64,000 bases of DNA from Cardinalis cardinalis (taxonomy: Eukaryota > Chordata > Aves > Passeriformes > Cardinalidae). Positions 43,330 through 54,522 of the stretch are shown here, one piece after another. The notes below the pieces were generated by a model. It searched no databases and had not been told where the DNA came from. It was given only the letters and a program-made list of their open reading frames with translations. Each line of letters opens with the position of its first letter. Within the stretch, counting starts at the first letter, position 1. The stretch covers positions 471,570 through 535,569 of the forward strand of contig JACDOX010000106.1 of the NCBI GenBank assembly GCA_014549065.1, written 5' to 3'. A program made the position numbers and the translations under genes.

Positions 43330-46300
43330 AGATCATAATGTGGATAAAGACAAGAGATGTTGCACCCTGAGCAGGAGAAGGATGGGGAGACAGGCCAGAG
43401 AAAATAATTGTGGTCCTAGTGAGAAATACTTGAATTAAAAAGACAAATGGGTTCCTGCAGCTCTCAGTCAGAGAATCCTGTGATCAGGTGGTCAATTCCT
43501 GAGTGGATGAACCCTGCTGCTGATTCCCTGGTCCATCTTTCACTGCAGCAGAGCTCCTGTGGCTGGTGGGATTTTCAGTTTTCACCTAATTGTCAGGCTG
43601 CAGGTTGGTGTTGATCATCACCCATTCCCTCTGCTCTGGGACAGGTCTAAACTGTTGGTCAAAAATCATTCCTTGGACAAAATCTAATTTAGAGGAGGGT
43701 TTGACTCAGCTGCCATCTCCCAAAGCAAGGAAATCTCAAGTTTCCAGGTGCTTTCTCTCCATACCAGGATACTTTATCTATGTCTTTATCAAATTCAGAG
43801 GAAAGCATTGAATTTAGGGTAGATCTGGATCCTTTGAGACCNGTGGTGGAGGTTTTTGACCAAAAGCCTTATTTTTAAAATGCTTGATCTTAGTAGCACT
43901 CCTTGACACTATGAACCAATAAAGGTGAGTAACAAACCTCCCCTACCCAAGTTAGAACAATTTTTGGTAGTTCCAAACCAAAAAAATGAGAGAAAACTTT
44001 GCTGAATTGTAACTTTAGAAAATGAGTAGGCCATGCTCTAGCTAGAGACAAACAGGACAGCAGCAGGGGTGTATCTTCTATTCCATTCCCTGCTAATATC
44101 CAATTTCTNAGGAGCACCTTTAGCTGGGAATTGTTTTCAAATGAGTTGCAGGGGTGCTGGCAAAAAGAGCTGTATTGCATTAATGTTCTCTTAAAGATTC
44201 AAAACTGTTATGCAACAAAAAATTACCAATTCATGCCACTTCTTTAATGGACTTCCTAATGTATACTTTAAAAAATCAAAAAAAGAGAAGTGGATTGCAG
44301 AGTTTTCTTCCAAAGCTGTCAAGGCTTCTATCAGGAGCAGCTTCAAAGCCATTTTTCTTTTCATATGCTTGTCTGGTGTGTCTAACTGAGCATGATTAGT
44401 TTTTCCTAAATGAATAGATAATTTTGCCTTATTTATAAGTAGAGCACCAGGATTTTTTTTGTCTGTGACGCTCTTGGGCTGAATCTCAGGATGGTTTTGA
44501 GTAATGCATGTTCATTATTTAAGGAAATTTGTTTTGTGGGGTTTTTTTCCTTCCACCTGGATTTGTTTCCGAGTCATATATTTTTGCCATAGAGCATTCA
44601 AACACACTTNCAATATTAATGAGGCAAGTAATGGCCCATTTCAATTGAAGTTTGCCATAATATGCAAGTAATCCTTCACAGGTCTCTGTTTTAGTAATGA
44701 TAGTGATTAAAATGTCTCATTTTCTCCCCAGCCAAGGATTCTGGGTGGGTTTTGGGGTGTGACAATTGTTATCTGCACGATGGCTGAACTCACTGGAAGT
44801 GCTGGGAAAAGGGCTCTTAGTGGGTGAGGGANTGCTGTAAAACTGCAAAGTGAGTGTGTAAAACTGCACACTCACTTTTGGCCAAATTTCCAAGGCCCTC
44901 AATAAATAGGTTAGATGTTGGAAAAACCCAAACTGACTCTTAAAGTGGTGAAATCTTTCATGCCTCAATGACCTGTAGTGCAAAGTGTGAGGTTCTGCCA
45001 CTGCAGCTTGGGCTGGGGCCTCTGAGCTTTTCCTGGGGCCAGCAGGGAGTGGGGCTTGGATGGAAGATGAGGCTTTGTCTGCCCGTGCCAACCTCCCTGT
45101 GCACTGCCCAGCCCAGCTGCTGCCAGGCTGGCACTGTGAGCAGAAGGCCTGAGATGCTGCTGCCTTTGGAGAACGAGCCTGAAGGGTCAATGTGGAAAAA
45201 AAAAAAAGAGCACAAAATCTGCCTGTGGAATCCAACATCACTGGCAGGATGGCTCCTCAGTGCAGTGGACAGCTCAGAAACGAGGGCAGGAGCCTCAAAG
45301 GAGGATGAATGACTAGAGAGAGCTCAATCTCCAGCTTTTACACGCAGCTGTGTCAGAACTTTTGCTAATGTCATGGCTTTCCTGGAGTCTCAACCCTCTC
45401 AAAGCTGCCTTCCAGGAAACACAGCTTTCTTTGTGACCCCAGAGGAGAAAAGAGGTTTTGAAGATGTTAAGAGGCTCAGCAGCTTCAGAGTGAATCTGTG
45501 AGAGCTTTGCATCACCTACAAACCCATTTTCCTTAGATCCCTGGCTTCTTTCAGGACTGTCAGGCTGTTTTGTGCTTAAGCTTTATTCAGACCTTGCAGA
45601 GAGATCTCTGTGTCTCAGTGTGTTGCTGTGAACACAGAGAAAAGCTGATTTGGAGTGGGCTGGAAANGTGAACACAAGTCCTGCCCATGGGTTAGGTCTG
45701 GCAGGGGCTCTGGTGAGGGTGTCCCAGCCAGCTCTGGGTTCAGCACTGAATGAGAAACAAACATGGTTGACTTCAAGCTGCAGGATACGATGTCAACAGC
45801 ATGAGCTGCTTGGGGAAAATTGATTGGATATAATTGACATAATTCAATATATTGAATTTTATATCGAGCCAGAGATGTTCTGCATTTTGTGCCTGTTTTG
45901 TGAAGGCAGCAAGAGGCCCNCCAGGATCAGGGTGTGTGGCTGGGTGAGCACAGTCCCTCTGTGCTGAGCACCCCATCCCTTCCCCACTCTCTGAGCAGGG
46001 ATGGAAAGAAAAAGAGGAGGAAAAGCAAGACGTGGATATTCCTGCTCCATCAGGGAAATTGGCTCTGAAAGTAAACAGCTACCCCAGGGAGGCAGGATTA
46101 CATCCAAATCCTGGGAACATAAATCACTCTGCAGTGAGTGCTTATCTGTAAGCCCTGATGGGGAGAGGCAGGCACCTCTTCCAGCTCCCAGCTCTGCTGC
46201 AGATTTGCACTGAGACCTTGAGCCTCGAAGGTGCCTGGAGAGGCACATTTATAGGAAAAGCCCCAGAGCTGAGGGGTCTGAAGGAGAAAAACCTGTGGGT

Positions 46301-47399
46301 CCCCTGGAACTCTTGGAAGCCTCAGGTTCTTACAGCAGAGATCAACAGCCATCCTTTCCTTTTCCCAGGGCCACCAGGACCAAGTGAGCTGCCATATTTC
46401 CTGCTTCTCCTGTCTTTTTTGCTCTCCATTTGTCACTGCTGGCTGTTATGGAAATGATCATGGTCCTGGTGCATGGTACGTGCATCACTGGCTTTGCAGA
46501 ATTACCACAGGGATGAGCTGGCAAGTCACTCGTGTGCTTGAGCTGGTAGTTTGGCTCCAAAATTGTTGTTATTTCTTAGGCTGCCATAAAAGAGAGGGTC
46601 TGCATGTACTCATGGCAGAGATGCAAACACTCCATCTTTCTCAGAATTCCCTACACATGGGCCTGGTTAAGGGGTGTTTCTATACTCCCACAGAAATCCA
46701 ATGTTGTCTCTCTGCTGGTGGACGTGAGCTGTGCCCTGGTCTCATTCACACTGCTGTAACCCCTCTGAAGCCAGAATACAAAATGCAGCTCCTTGCCACG
46801 TTTACATATTCTGCTCCTTACAGCATAATTTGTCCTAGTTTTTAAGCACTGAATGCCTTCATAGGAATTTCATTACAGAGCACAAGTTTTGTCAAGTGCA
46901 TTCTGCTAGTTTTGCTGGAGGTTGCTAAGCATAGTTTATTTTTTCTGAATCCTTTGTGCTGATAATTATATTTGCTCATGCCACACAAAAATTAAAATAC
47001 AGCATGTAGGAAAATGCAGCTTTGTATCACATTCCTGGGGAAAAAAAAGTTGCTTTTGTAAGGGCAGAACTTTCTGTGCTAGGAAAAGTATCTCTGGTGA
47101 CTCTTGGGGATGAAAATGGGGACAATCTGAGGGTAATTCAGAGGATCTCAGCCTTCTTACCCAATGGCACAGCAGTCAGTGCTGATAATTGATTTCAACC
47201 CATCTGCAAGATGAACACCTGCTGTGCAATATGGCTCTGTAGGATTCGTTCTCCCTTCATAGCTGGAGTAAAATCTCCATTGTTGACCTGCAGGATTGGG
47301 TGCCTGTTTGCTAAAATCTGAACCACATCCTACTGTGAAGCCAAGGGTTCTGTTGCAGTATATTTCAAACACACTGCCCTGACACTTCTGCCTTTCTGT
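43330..47399. other. Intergenic, no gene recognised
   Basis: Unique sequence. The part at 43.8-44.7 kb is AT-rich. No gene or repeat family recognised. Confidence 0.6.
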
Positions 47400-47720
47400 G
47401 GATTTTAATGGGCTTCTTTCTTTCTAAGGAAATTTAATTCCATTACTAAATAATGCATTTGGCCTCCAACCTGCCTTGTGCTAATTACTCACGTGCTGAA
47501 CGGGCTTTAAATCTTGTTTGGAAACACTATAGGGCTTATTGTCTTATTAAAAGCACCTAATGTGAACCGTTCTTTTTAAGGATGCAATTGGTCCCTAATG
47601 AAAGCAAACAGATAATGCAATAATTTTTCACTAAACTAATTATCAGAGCGGAAGATGCTAATGTGTTCCGCCAACTGTGGCCGTGTCTCCCCGCTTAATG
47701 TGCAGCACGGCCACGGCAGC
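47400..47720. promoter_or_regulatory. Candidate conserved noncoding element
   Basis: AT-rich, repeat-free block with a high density of homeodomain-type cores: TTAATT, CTAATTACTC, TAATGCAATAATT, AACTAATTATCAG and TTAAAAGCACCTAATG. This texture is typical of deeply conserved developmental enhancers. Conservation is not testable here, so the call is inference. Confidence 0.3.
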
Positions 47721-48049
47721 TCAGCAAGACTTTACATCTCTGCAAGCACAAAAAGGAGGCTGAATTTAGCTCAGGCTGTACCACCTCTGCCTGCACTTAG
47801 TGTTAATCAAATGGGTTTTCTTCCACAGGGGACCTCATTTACACGGACTCCTGAGGGGGTTGGGTTTCTGATTGCAAAGGTCCCAAGTAGCCAATTCTCA
47901 AAAAATTACATTGCTTCGACTGTGTTGGAAATGGAGGCACCCAAAGTCAATGGCCACTGGAAAATATCCATGAGATGTTTCTTCAAGCATTGAAATAGGT
48001 CTCTGTGCACAAATACGGGATCCTGACCACAAAGTGGTCACAGCACCGG

Positions 48050-48212
48050 GCCTGACAGAGCTCACGGAGAGCTTGGACAATGCTCTGGGGTCACAGTGGG
48101 GCTCTTGCAGCTGGAAGGTACCTGGGGAGGCACATTCCTGTCCAGGGCAAGGAGTTGGACTCAATGATCCTTGTGGGTCCTTTCCACCCCAGCCTATTCT
48201 GTGAGTCTGTGT
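48050..48212 (+). mobile_element. CR1 LINE 3' end
   Basis: GCTTGGACAATGCTCTG is followed by GGAGTTGGACTCAATGATCC, TTGTGGGTCCTTTCCA and an ATTCTGTGAGTCTGTG tail, the 3' end of a CR1 subfamily. It is 5'-truncated. Confidence 0.85.
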
Positions 48213-51200
48213 ACTGCTGAGAATGACCTCACATTTTCAATTAACTGCAGTATGCAACAAGGCCGAGCTTTAAAAAGTGACTAAACAAACACAGAGGCTG
48301 CAGAAAACCTGGCCTTAGATGTGCAAAGCCTGCAGAAAGCCCTGAGTGCTGAGAAAAACGTCCTTTCCTTGGAAGAACAAAAAAATGAAGAGTGAAAGAA
48401 AAGTGAAGTTTCACCCTGAGCAAATGCCACGTGTGCTTCCCTAGCTCTCCTTGGAGCAGGCTACATTGAAAACAGAATTGCAGCTTTGGCAAGAACTGGG
48501 ATTTGCCTGTCTGATTGCTGTTACTTCCCAAAACAAATAAACAAAACACAATTATCTTTGAATGTTACCCAGGCTAATGTGTAGAACTGGCACTGGGGAG
48601 TAAGGAGAGTAGAGGACACCAGGCTAAAGTCATTAATTGGTAATGGAGTGTGTATATTTGTCAACAAGATGCTCAGCTTGGAGAGCTGAACAAAAAGAAA
48701 ACAAGCTGCAGAAAAACAAATGCATACCAAGCCTTGTCACTGATATTTATTTAACAGCCTGTCACAAGCAGAAAATGTGGATCAAAGGTAGGAGAGGCAA
48801 GGAAGGAGCAGCTTGAGTCCAAGGCATCTGTTCTGCATTGCATCAGGGTTCACTTCTGGATCAGGGTAGGTTCTGCCACATCGTGTTACATCAAGGGAGT
48901 TGTGAAATGATGGAGCCTAATGCAGAGTGAGTGTTGGGAATGGGAAGGAAAACAACAACCATTGTTTTCTTATTCATTACCCACCATGGGTTTGGGGGTT
49001 ATCCAGGAACAGAGAAGCTGTTTTAAGTGAGGTGGGGAGTTAAGATTGCCAGGCTGTGCTTGGTAAGAGAGCCCTGCAAATTGCTTATGGGATTTGTTGT
49101 TGTTCTATCCTGCCTNCAGAACAAATCATGCTGGTAGGGGGTTTGGGTTTTCCTTTCTTAATCATTGGAAAAACCTTTAGAAAAGAACCCTTCACTCTAA
49201 ACTTAAAAAAACAAAAAAGATAAAAAAGAATTGTCTTCTTTCTTTCTTTTTCCTACTTGGTCTCAGATCCTTTTACTGGCTGCACCTTCCTNTTTCTCAG
49301 CTCCTCAGGCTGATCCTGCCCCCTCACTGGAAGTGCAGGCTGAGGTTCACTGGGTTTGTTTGGTGATGAAGGCTGTGGCATTGAGCTGCTCTGCTGGGAG
49401 TGCTGCTGGAGAGATGCACATTTCCCCTCTGGCCACCTAAGCAGAGGTGACTGCTGGCCCCAAAGGACCAGCAGAGGTAACTGCCCTCTGATGTGTTTTT
49501 GGCCNAGCAATGTGAACATGAAGTTTAACTGGAAAAGAGATGGGAACAGCTGAGGGTGCAGAGAGAAAACACCAGTCGAAAAATAAGCATTGTTCAGCTA
49601 TCAACAGAATGAACTTGAAATTCAAGGCGTAATTTTCACGTCTTTGAATCAGAAAGCACTTTGGGAAGGGAATTGATTTAAATGATTGGAATTTCTTTCA
49701 AAAGCTTTACAAGCTTGCTTTCTANCCAGCCCCAGTGCTAAGGAGACGAGTGATGAGCGAGGGAAATTGCAGCAAATAATGGAATCAACTGGTTTGTGAT
49801 ATTGTTCTGTGTCAAACACAAGCGCTGTGCACTGAGCAGTGCCTGAGGTTGTTCCTCACACCCAGCCCATGTGCCTGCCCTGAGGATGACTCTGCAGCTC
49901 TGGCTGGCAGCTCGGAGCTGCCGTGGTGACTTTCCACTCGCTCAGGGTGCTGATGGAAGCAGGGCCACCGCAGTGCCTGGGTTATTAATCACCTCCCCAG
50001 CTGCACTCCTGCCCCTCCCCGTGCTCGTGTGCAGGAGTGTCACCTCCAGGATTAATGGCTATTGATGAACTTGCTTAGCCACCTCATTCCAGCTGGCAGC
50101 CATCCCTGGGGAGGCACAGCCTCCCCTGCTCGGGCCGGAACGCCAGGGCAGAGCAGGGCTGGCTGCGAGAGGGAGCTGAGGATGGGCTTGGGCCAGCTCT
50201 GTGTTTAAGTCTGAGCCCTGTTCATGCTCTAAGCCCAGACTGGTGGCTCCAATACCCAGCTTTTAGCTCCAGAAGCATTTCTTGNGTTTCATTAAACTGC
50301 TGGCTTTGGATGGGGATTGCAGCAGCAGCGTGATCCACGTGCTGAGAGTGCCTCTGGAGACTCAGGCTGGGGATAATCACATCCTTTTCATTCTGCTAAT
50401 AATTAACTATTAAAACAATTTACTAATGGATGTAGTGGCTTCTTTAAATGATGAATTGATATGATTTAACACAGCTATGAGATATGGGCTTGATGCAAGT
50501 ATTTCTGAGTGCAAATCCAGCCTGCATTATAGCCTGTTGAGGTCAGAATCTATTAGCCATAATTCCTCTTAGCCTAAATTCCCTTCATCTATGGAATATG
50601 TTTTTCCTACAGAAATTATTCTAAAACCTTCAAAATCAGAACTGCATGTGCTCTTATCATAAGGCAATGTATGCTGTCATTCACTGAGTGGAGGAGAAGG
50701 GTGTTTATAAAAACTCCAGCAAAAAATATAGTGTATATATATAGTATAAAATATAATACAGTGTTATCTAATGCAATAAACTTATTGGCTATTTTTGTTA
50801 AAAATGGATGAACCTTGTGTGCCTGAATAGATGAAATTATATTTACTGGCATGAACTGAATGGGTTTAATCAGAGTAACAGCTGTTGAATGGGTCTAACA
50901 TCTATTAATTGAATATGGAACTAGCTTTACCTGATCCTTTCTTTTAAGAGGTTTCCAGTATTTACACAACATAACTGTCACAGNAAGTTTAATTAGATAT
51001 CTGAGATCTCCCAGATCTTGTCAAATTAATTTCTGAACTCTTGACATTTCTGTGACAATACTGTCCTAATTCTACTTGTAGCATGTTCTTAAGACAACTC
51101 TAATAACTAACAGTCATGTCTGACAAAATAAAGACAAGCTGTTATTTCTCTCGGAGAGATGACAGTTCCATTTTTCAAAAGCCAAGGCAAGGCTGCTCAC

Positions 51201-51755
51201 CGTTTTACTTCCTGCAGCAGCAAAATTTCCAGGCGTGGGACTGGCAAAACAAAGAGTTACTTGCTGCAGGTAAAGGGATTTTCTTTGCATCCAACCATTG
51301 CGCTTGGATGGAAAGGTCAGGTGTGTCAGNGATGGTTAAGGCTTTGAAGAAGACAGATGTGTGTATGCAGAAAGAACATAAAGGGGATTGGAATAGCTTA
51401 AAGGAATAAGCAGAATTGGAAAGATCTGGGCTTTAAACTTGGTTCTGCTATTGAAGTCATTGTTAGTGCTCTCCTCAGCTGAGGGAAAAATGTCTTAGGG
51501 GAAAAAGCGGTGGGAAAAAATGAAATTTTAAATGTATTTTTCTGACTGTCTCAACTGCTGGAATTATAACAGTGCAAATTACTCCAAGCTTTTAGCAATA
51601 GAGTGGAATCCATTTGACCTTTCTTTCCTCTCCAACCTTGTTTTTTCTTGAGCCCTGGGTCAGGATTGTGGGGACAGGTGCTGGCTGTGCTACAGAAGTT
51701 GGGGGGGAACAAAAAGGTGCCTGGCAGGCCCCAAGCCCAGAGAAGGCAGGAGAGG
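48213..51755. other. Intergenic, no gene recognised
   Basis: Unique sequence with AT-rich parts at 50.4-51.1 kb. No exon, RNA gene or repeat family recognised. Confidence 0.6.
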
Positions 51756-51757
51756 GA

Positions 51758-51760
<3 letters not shown>

Positions 51761-51790
<30 letters not shown>
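51761..51790 (+). repeat. (TG)n microsatellite
   Basis: About 14 uninterrupted GT units. Confidence 0.95.
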
Positions 51791-51793
<3 letters not shown>

Positions 51794-51794
51794 C

Positions 51795-53850
51795 CTGGAC
51801 CTGGCTGTGCCCTTATTGTCAGCCAGGCAGGTTTCCACACAATAACTGAGCTGGGCTTGATTCAAGGTTTAGCAATCACACCCTGCTGCCCATCCACAGA
51901 GGGAGAGAGCCCCTGNGGTCCCCCAGGCTGTCCCCACACTGTGTGAAACACTGCCCTACCTGGCCCCAGGATGGAGAACAGCAAAACCCAGTGCATCCCC
52001 AGCCCTGTGGGAGATTCATAATACCATTTTGTGAGCCCTTGCTCTGCCCATCACCAAGCCCACGAGGTCTGTGTGGGGTTTGCAGCTGAGCACTGCCCGG
52101 GGATCCCTCACACCTTCCCCACCTCCACAAGCCTGCATGGAACTGTAAATAAAGCATCACACTCTGTCTCTACAAGAAGAAAACCCCTGTCACATCTTCA
52201 GTTTGTAGCAAATGGGAATGGCTTCTGGCACTTTCCTTGGCGAGGCTGCAGTCTGGGGTGGCCGTGGGTGTCTCACAGCAGCCAATGCTCATTAAATAAT
52301 CCTGCCCGCCCCTGCTGCCCCCTTTGGCTTGTCTGCCTCCACCATCTTCCACCAGGGACTGATTTGGGAGATTGAAAAGCTTCTGCATCTTCTCATTACC
52401 CTCGCAATGTCCCCTCTGAGAGGGGATTGGAATTTCTGGTCCCTCACATGTAATTTTCACCGTGCCGTATTTGCCACTTCTATTTATTTTCCATTTTAAC
52501 GCTTGTAAGACTGGAATGGACTTTTTTTTATAGAGGCATTNCTGTTATGGGGGAAAAGTCAACATCTGCCAGCTCTTGCAGTAGAGATGCTGTGGGTTTT
52601 TTTTTTTTTTTTTTCCTTGCTACCTAGAAACCATTGTGTTAACAGAGATCTTGCTGGAATGCTTTCCTGTGAAAAATGTAAAAAAATCCTGTAAAAACAT
52701 TTATGTTAGAAATGTTCACCTAAATAATGAAAAAAAAAAAAGGGATCTGAGTAGGAATGGGGTCGGGGAAGGAGGGGACAGGAAAGGGACAGGAGGAGGA
52801 TGGGAAAGGATCAGATGTTCATATTTTGGATTTCTAAGTTCTGTGTAAGAATATGTACATTTTTCAAGAAAAGTGGGCACTTTTGGCAAAAAAAAAAAAA
52901 AATCCCGTTGAAGGCATGATTTTTCTTTGAAAAATAGAATTAAGCAGGACAGTTTTAATGAGTTTAATCATGAAGTCTGACAGTAGATGTTGACCTGGTA
53001 ATNGTTCTCTGCTATGAGAAAATGGGTTATTTACAACCAAAATCGCTGCTGCTATTTTTCATTCTACTAAGTAAATTATAGTAGAATTATTCACATGATA
53101 CCATTGTTGTGTGGAGCTCAGTAGAAAACTAATTCCTTTCAGCTTTCTGAAGCCTCTTCCTCATTCTTTAACAGTTTCCTCATAGATTACAAAAATAAAA
53201 AATCTGGCTGCACCAACATACGTGTGATGAACCCAAAACACTTTCTAGAGATTTATCTATTGAATTTCCTACCCACAAGTTTAATGGATACACCACAAAA
53301 CAGGACATTACTTATTTGTTAATTGAATTGAATAATTATTCAATTGAGTCTTATACGCGAGGATTTTTCTTCCTCCATTAGCAGAGCTAAAAGCACATGG
53401 AAAAGCTGTAGGTGTGTTCCAGCCCTTCTTTGCATGGATCACTCAGAAAATTGTGTCTTTTTAATAGCANTGGCAGTAACCATCTAATAACCTGCATTAG
53501 GAAGGCTCTAACACTTGGCAAGCGTTTTCTGCTCCTCCGCATTAAATATTTTGTCAAGGATATTCACAACTCTGGCTGCTGCAATTCCTTGTCTTTCTCC
53601 AAAAGTNATTTTCCTTTCGAGCTGATGAGGTTTTTCTCTTGGGCAGAACCTGCTGTTTCCTGGATGCTCTTTGGCAGCCCTTGAGAGCAGCACTGTGCTG
53701 GGGCAGCATCCCCGGTGCCGTCAGCTCTGGAGNGCACGGCCTGGAATTGCCCTTCCCACAGCCAGGATGGCAAAGCCAAGGCAGGAGCTCAGGGCTGGCA
53801 CNTCGTGGGTTTGCCCACCCCACCAGGGGATGGGGCTCTGCTGCTTCTCA
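51795..53850. other. Intergenic, no gene recognised
   Basis: AT-rich in 52.5-53.4 kb, with a T-run (52595-52615) and A-runs (52729-52740, 52890-52903). No gene recognised. Confidence 0.6.
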
Positions 53851-53852
53851 GA

Positions 53853-53991
53853 GAATGCACAGAATGACCAGGTTGGAAGAGACCTTCAAGATCATCGAGT
53901 CCAACCCAGCCCCAACGCCTCAACTGAACCCTGGCCCCCAGTGCCACATCCAGGCTTTGGTANCACACCCAGGGATGGGGACTCCACCACC
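53853..53991 (-). mobile_element. CR1 LINE 3' part, minus strand (left half)
   Basis: CAGAATGACCAGGTTGGAAG, AGACCTTCAAGATCATCGAG and GGGATGGGGACTCCACCACC are reverse-complement CR1. The element stops abruptly where an LTR begins and resumes at 54433. Confidence 0.85.
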
Positions 53992-54432
53992 TGTTTTCGG
54001 GGTCCCCTGTGGCAGGAANGAAATGATGAATCTGACTCCATGTCCTTAGAAGGCTAATTTATTATTCTATTCTATTCTATTCTATTCTATTCTATTCTAT
54101 TCTATTCTATTCTATTCTATTCTATTCTATTCTATTCTATTCTGCCATACTAAAACTATACTAAAGAATAGAGCAAGAATGCAGACAGAAGGCTTAAAAA
54201 TACTAATTAAAAACTCATGACTGACTCCTCAGAGTCTGACACAGCCTGACCCTGATTGGTCATTAAGTCATAACAATTCACATGTTGGATAAACAATCTC
54301 CAACCACATTCCAAAGCAGNANAACACAGGAGAAGCAAATGAGATAGCATTGTTTTCCTTTTTCTCTGAGGCTTCTCAGCTTCCCAGGAGAGAAATCCTG
54401 GGCAAGGGGATTTTTCCAGAAAATGTGTGACA
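53992..54432 (-). mobile_element. ERV LTR inserted in a CR1
   Basis: Closely related to the LTR at 39477-39883: it shares GAAATGATG, TCTGACTCCATG, AGAAGGCTAATTTATTAT, CCACATTCCAAA and GGGCAAGGGGATTTTTC in the same order. It reads TG...CA on the + strand. A clean target duplication is not visible. CR1 sequence continues on both sides, so the LTR is younger than the CR1. It contains a pentanucleotide expansion. Confidence 0.8.
54063..54143 (+). repeat. (TATTC)n pentanucleotide repeat inside the LTR
   Basis: About 16 uninterrupted TTCTA units in the LTR's polyadenylation region. The sister LTR at 39.5 kb has only a degenerate ATCTATATTATATT there, so the repeat expanded in this copy. Confidence 0.95.
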
Positions 54433-54522
54433 CCTTTTGGTCTGGCCATTCCAGAACTTTATCACCCTTTCTCTAAAANANTTCTTCCTAATATCCAACC
54501 TATGTTTCCCTTGACACAGCCA
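54433..54522 (-). mobile_element. CR1 LINE, minus strand (right half)
   Basis: CCATTCCAGAACTTTATCAC and TTCTTCCTAATATCCAACCT continue the reverse-complement CR1 seen at 53853-53991, showing that the LTR between them is an insertion. Confidence 0.8.
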
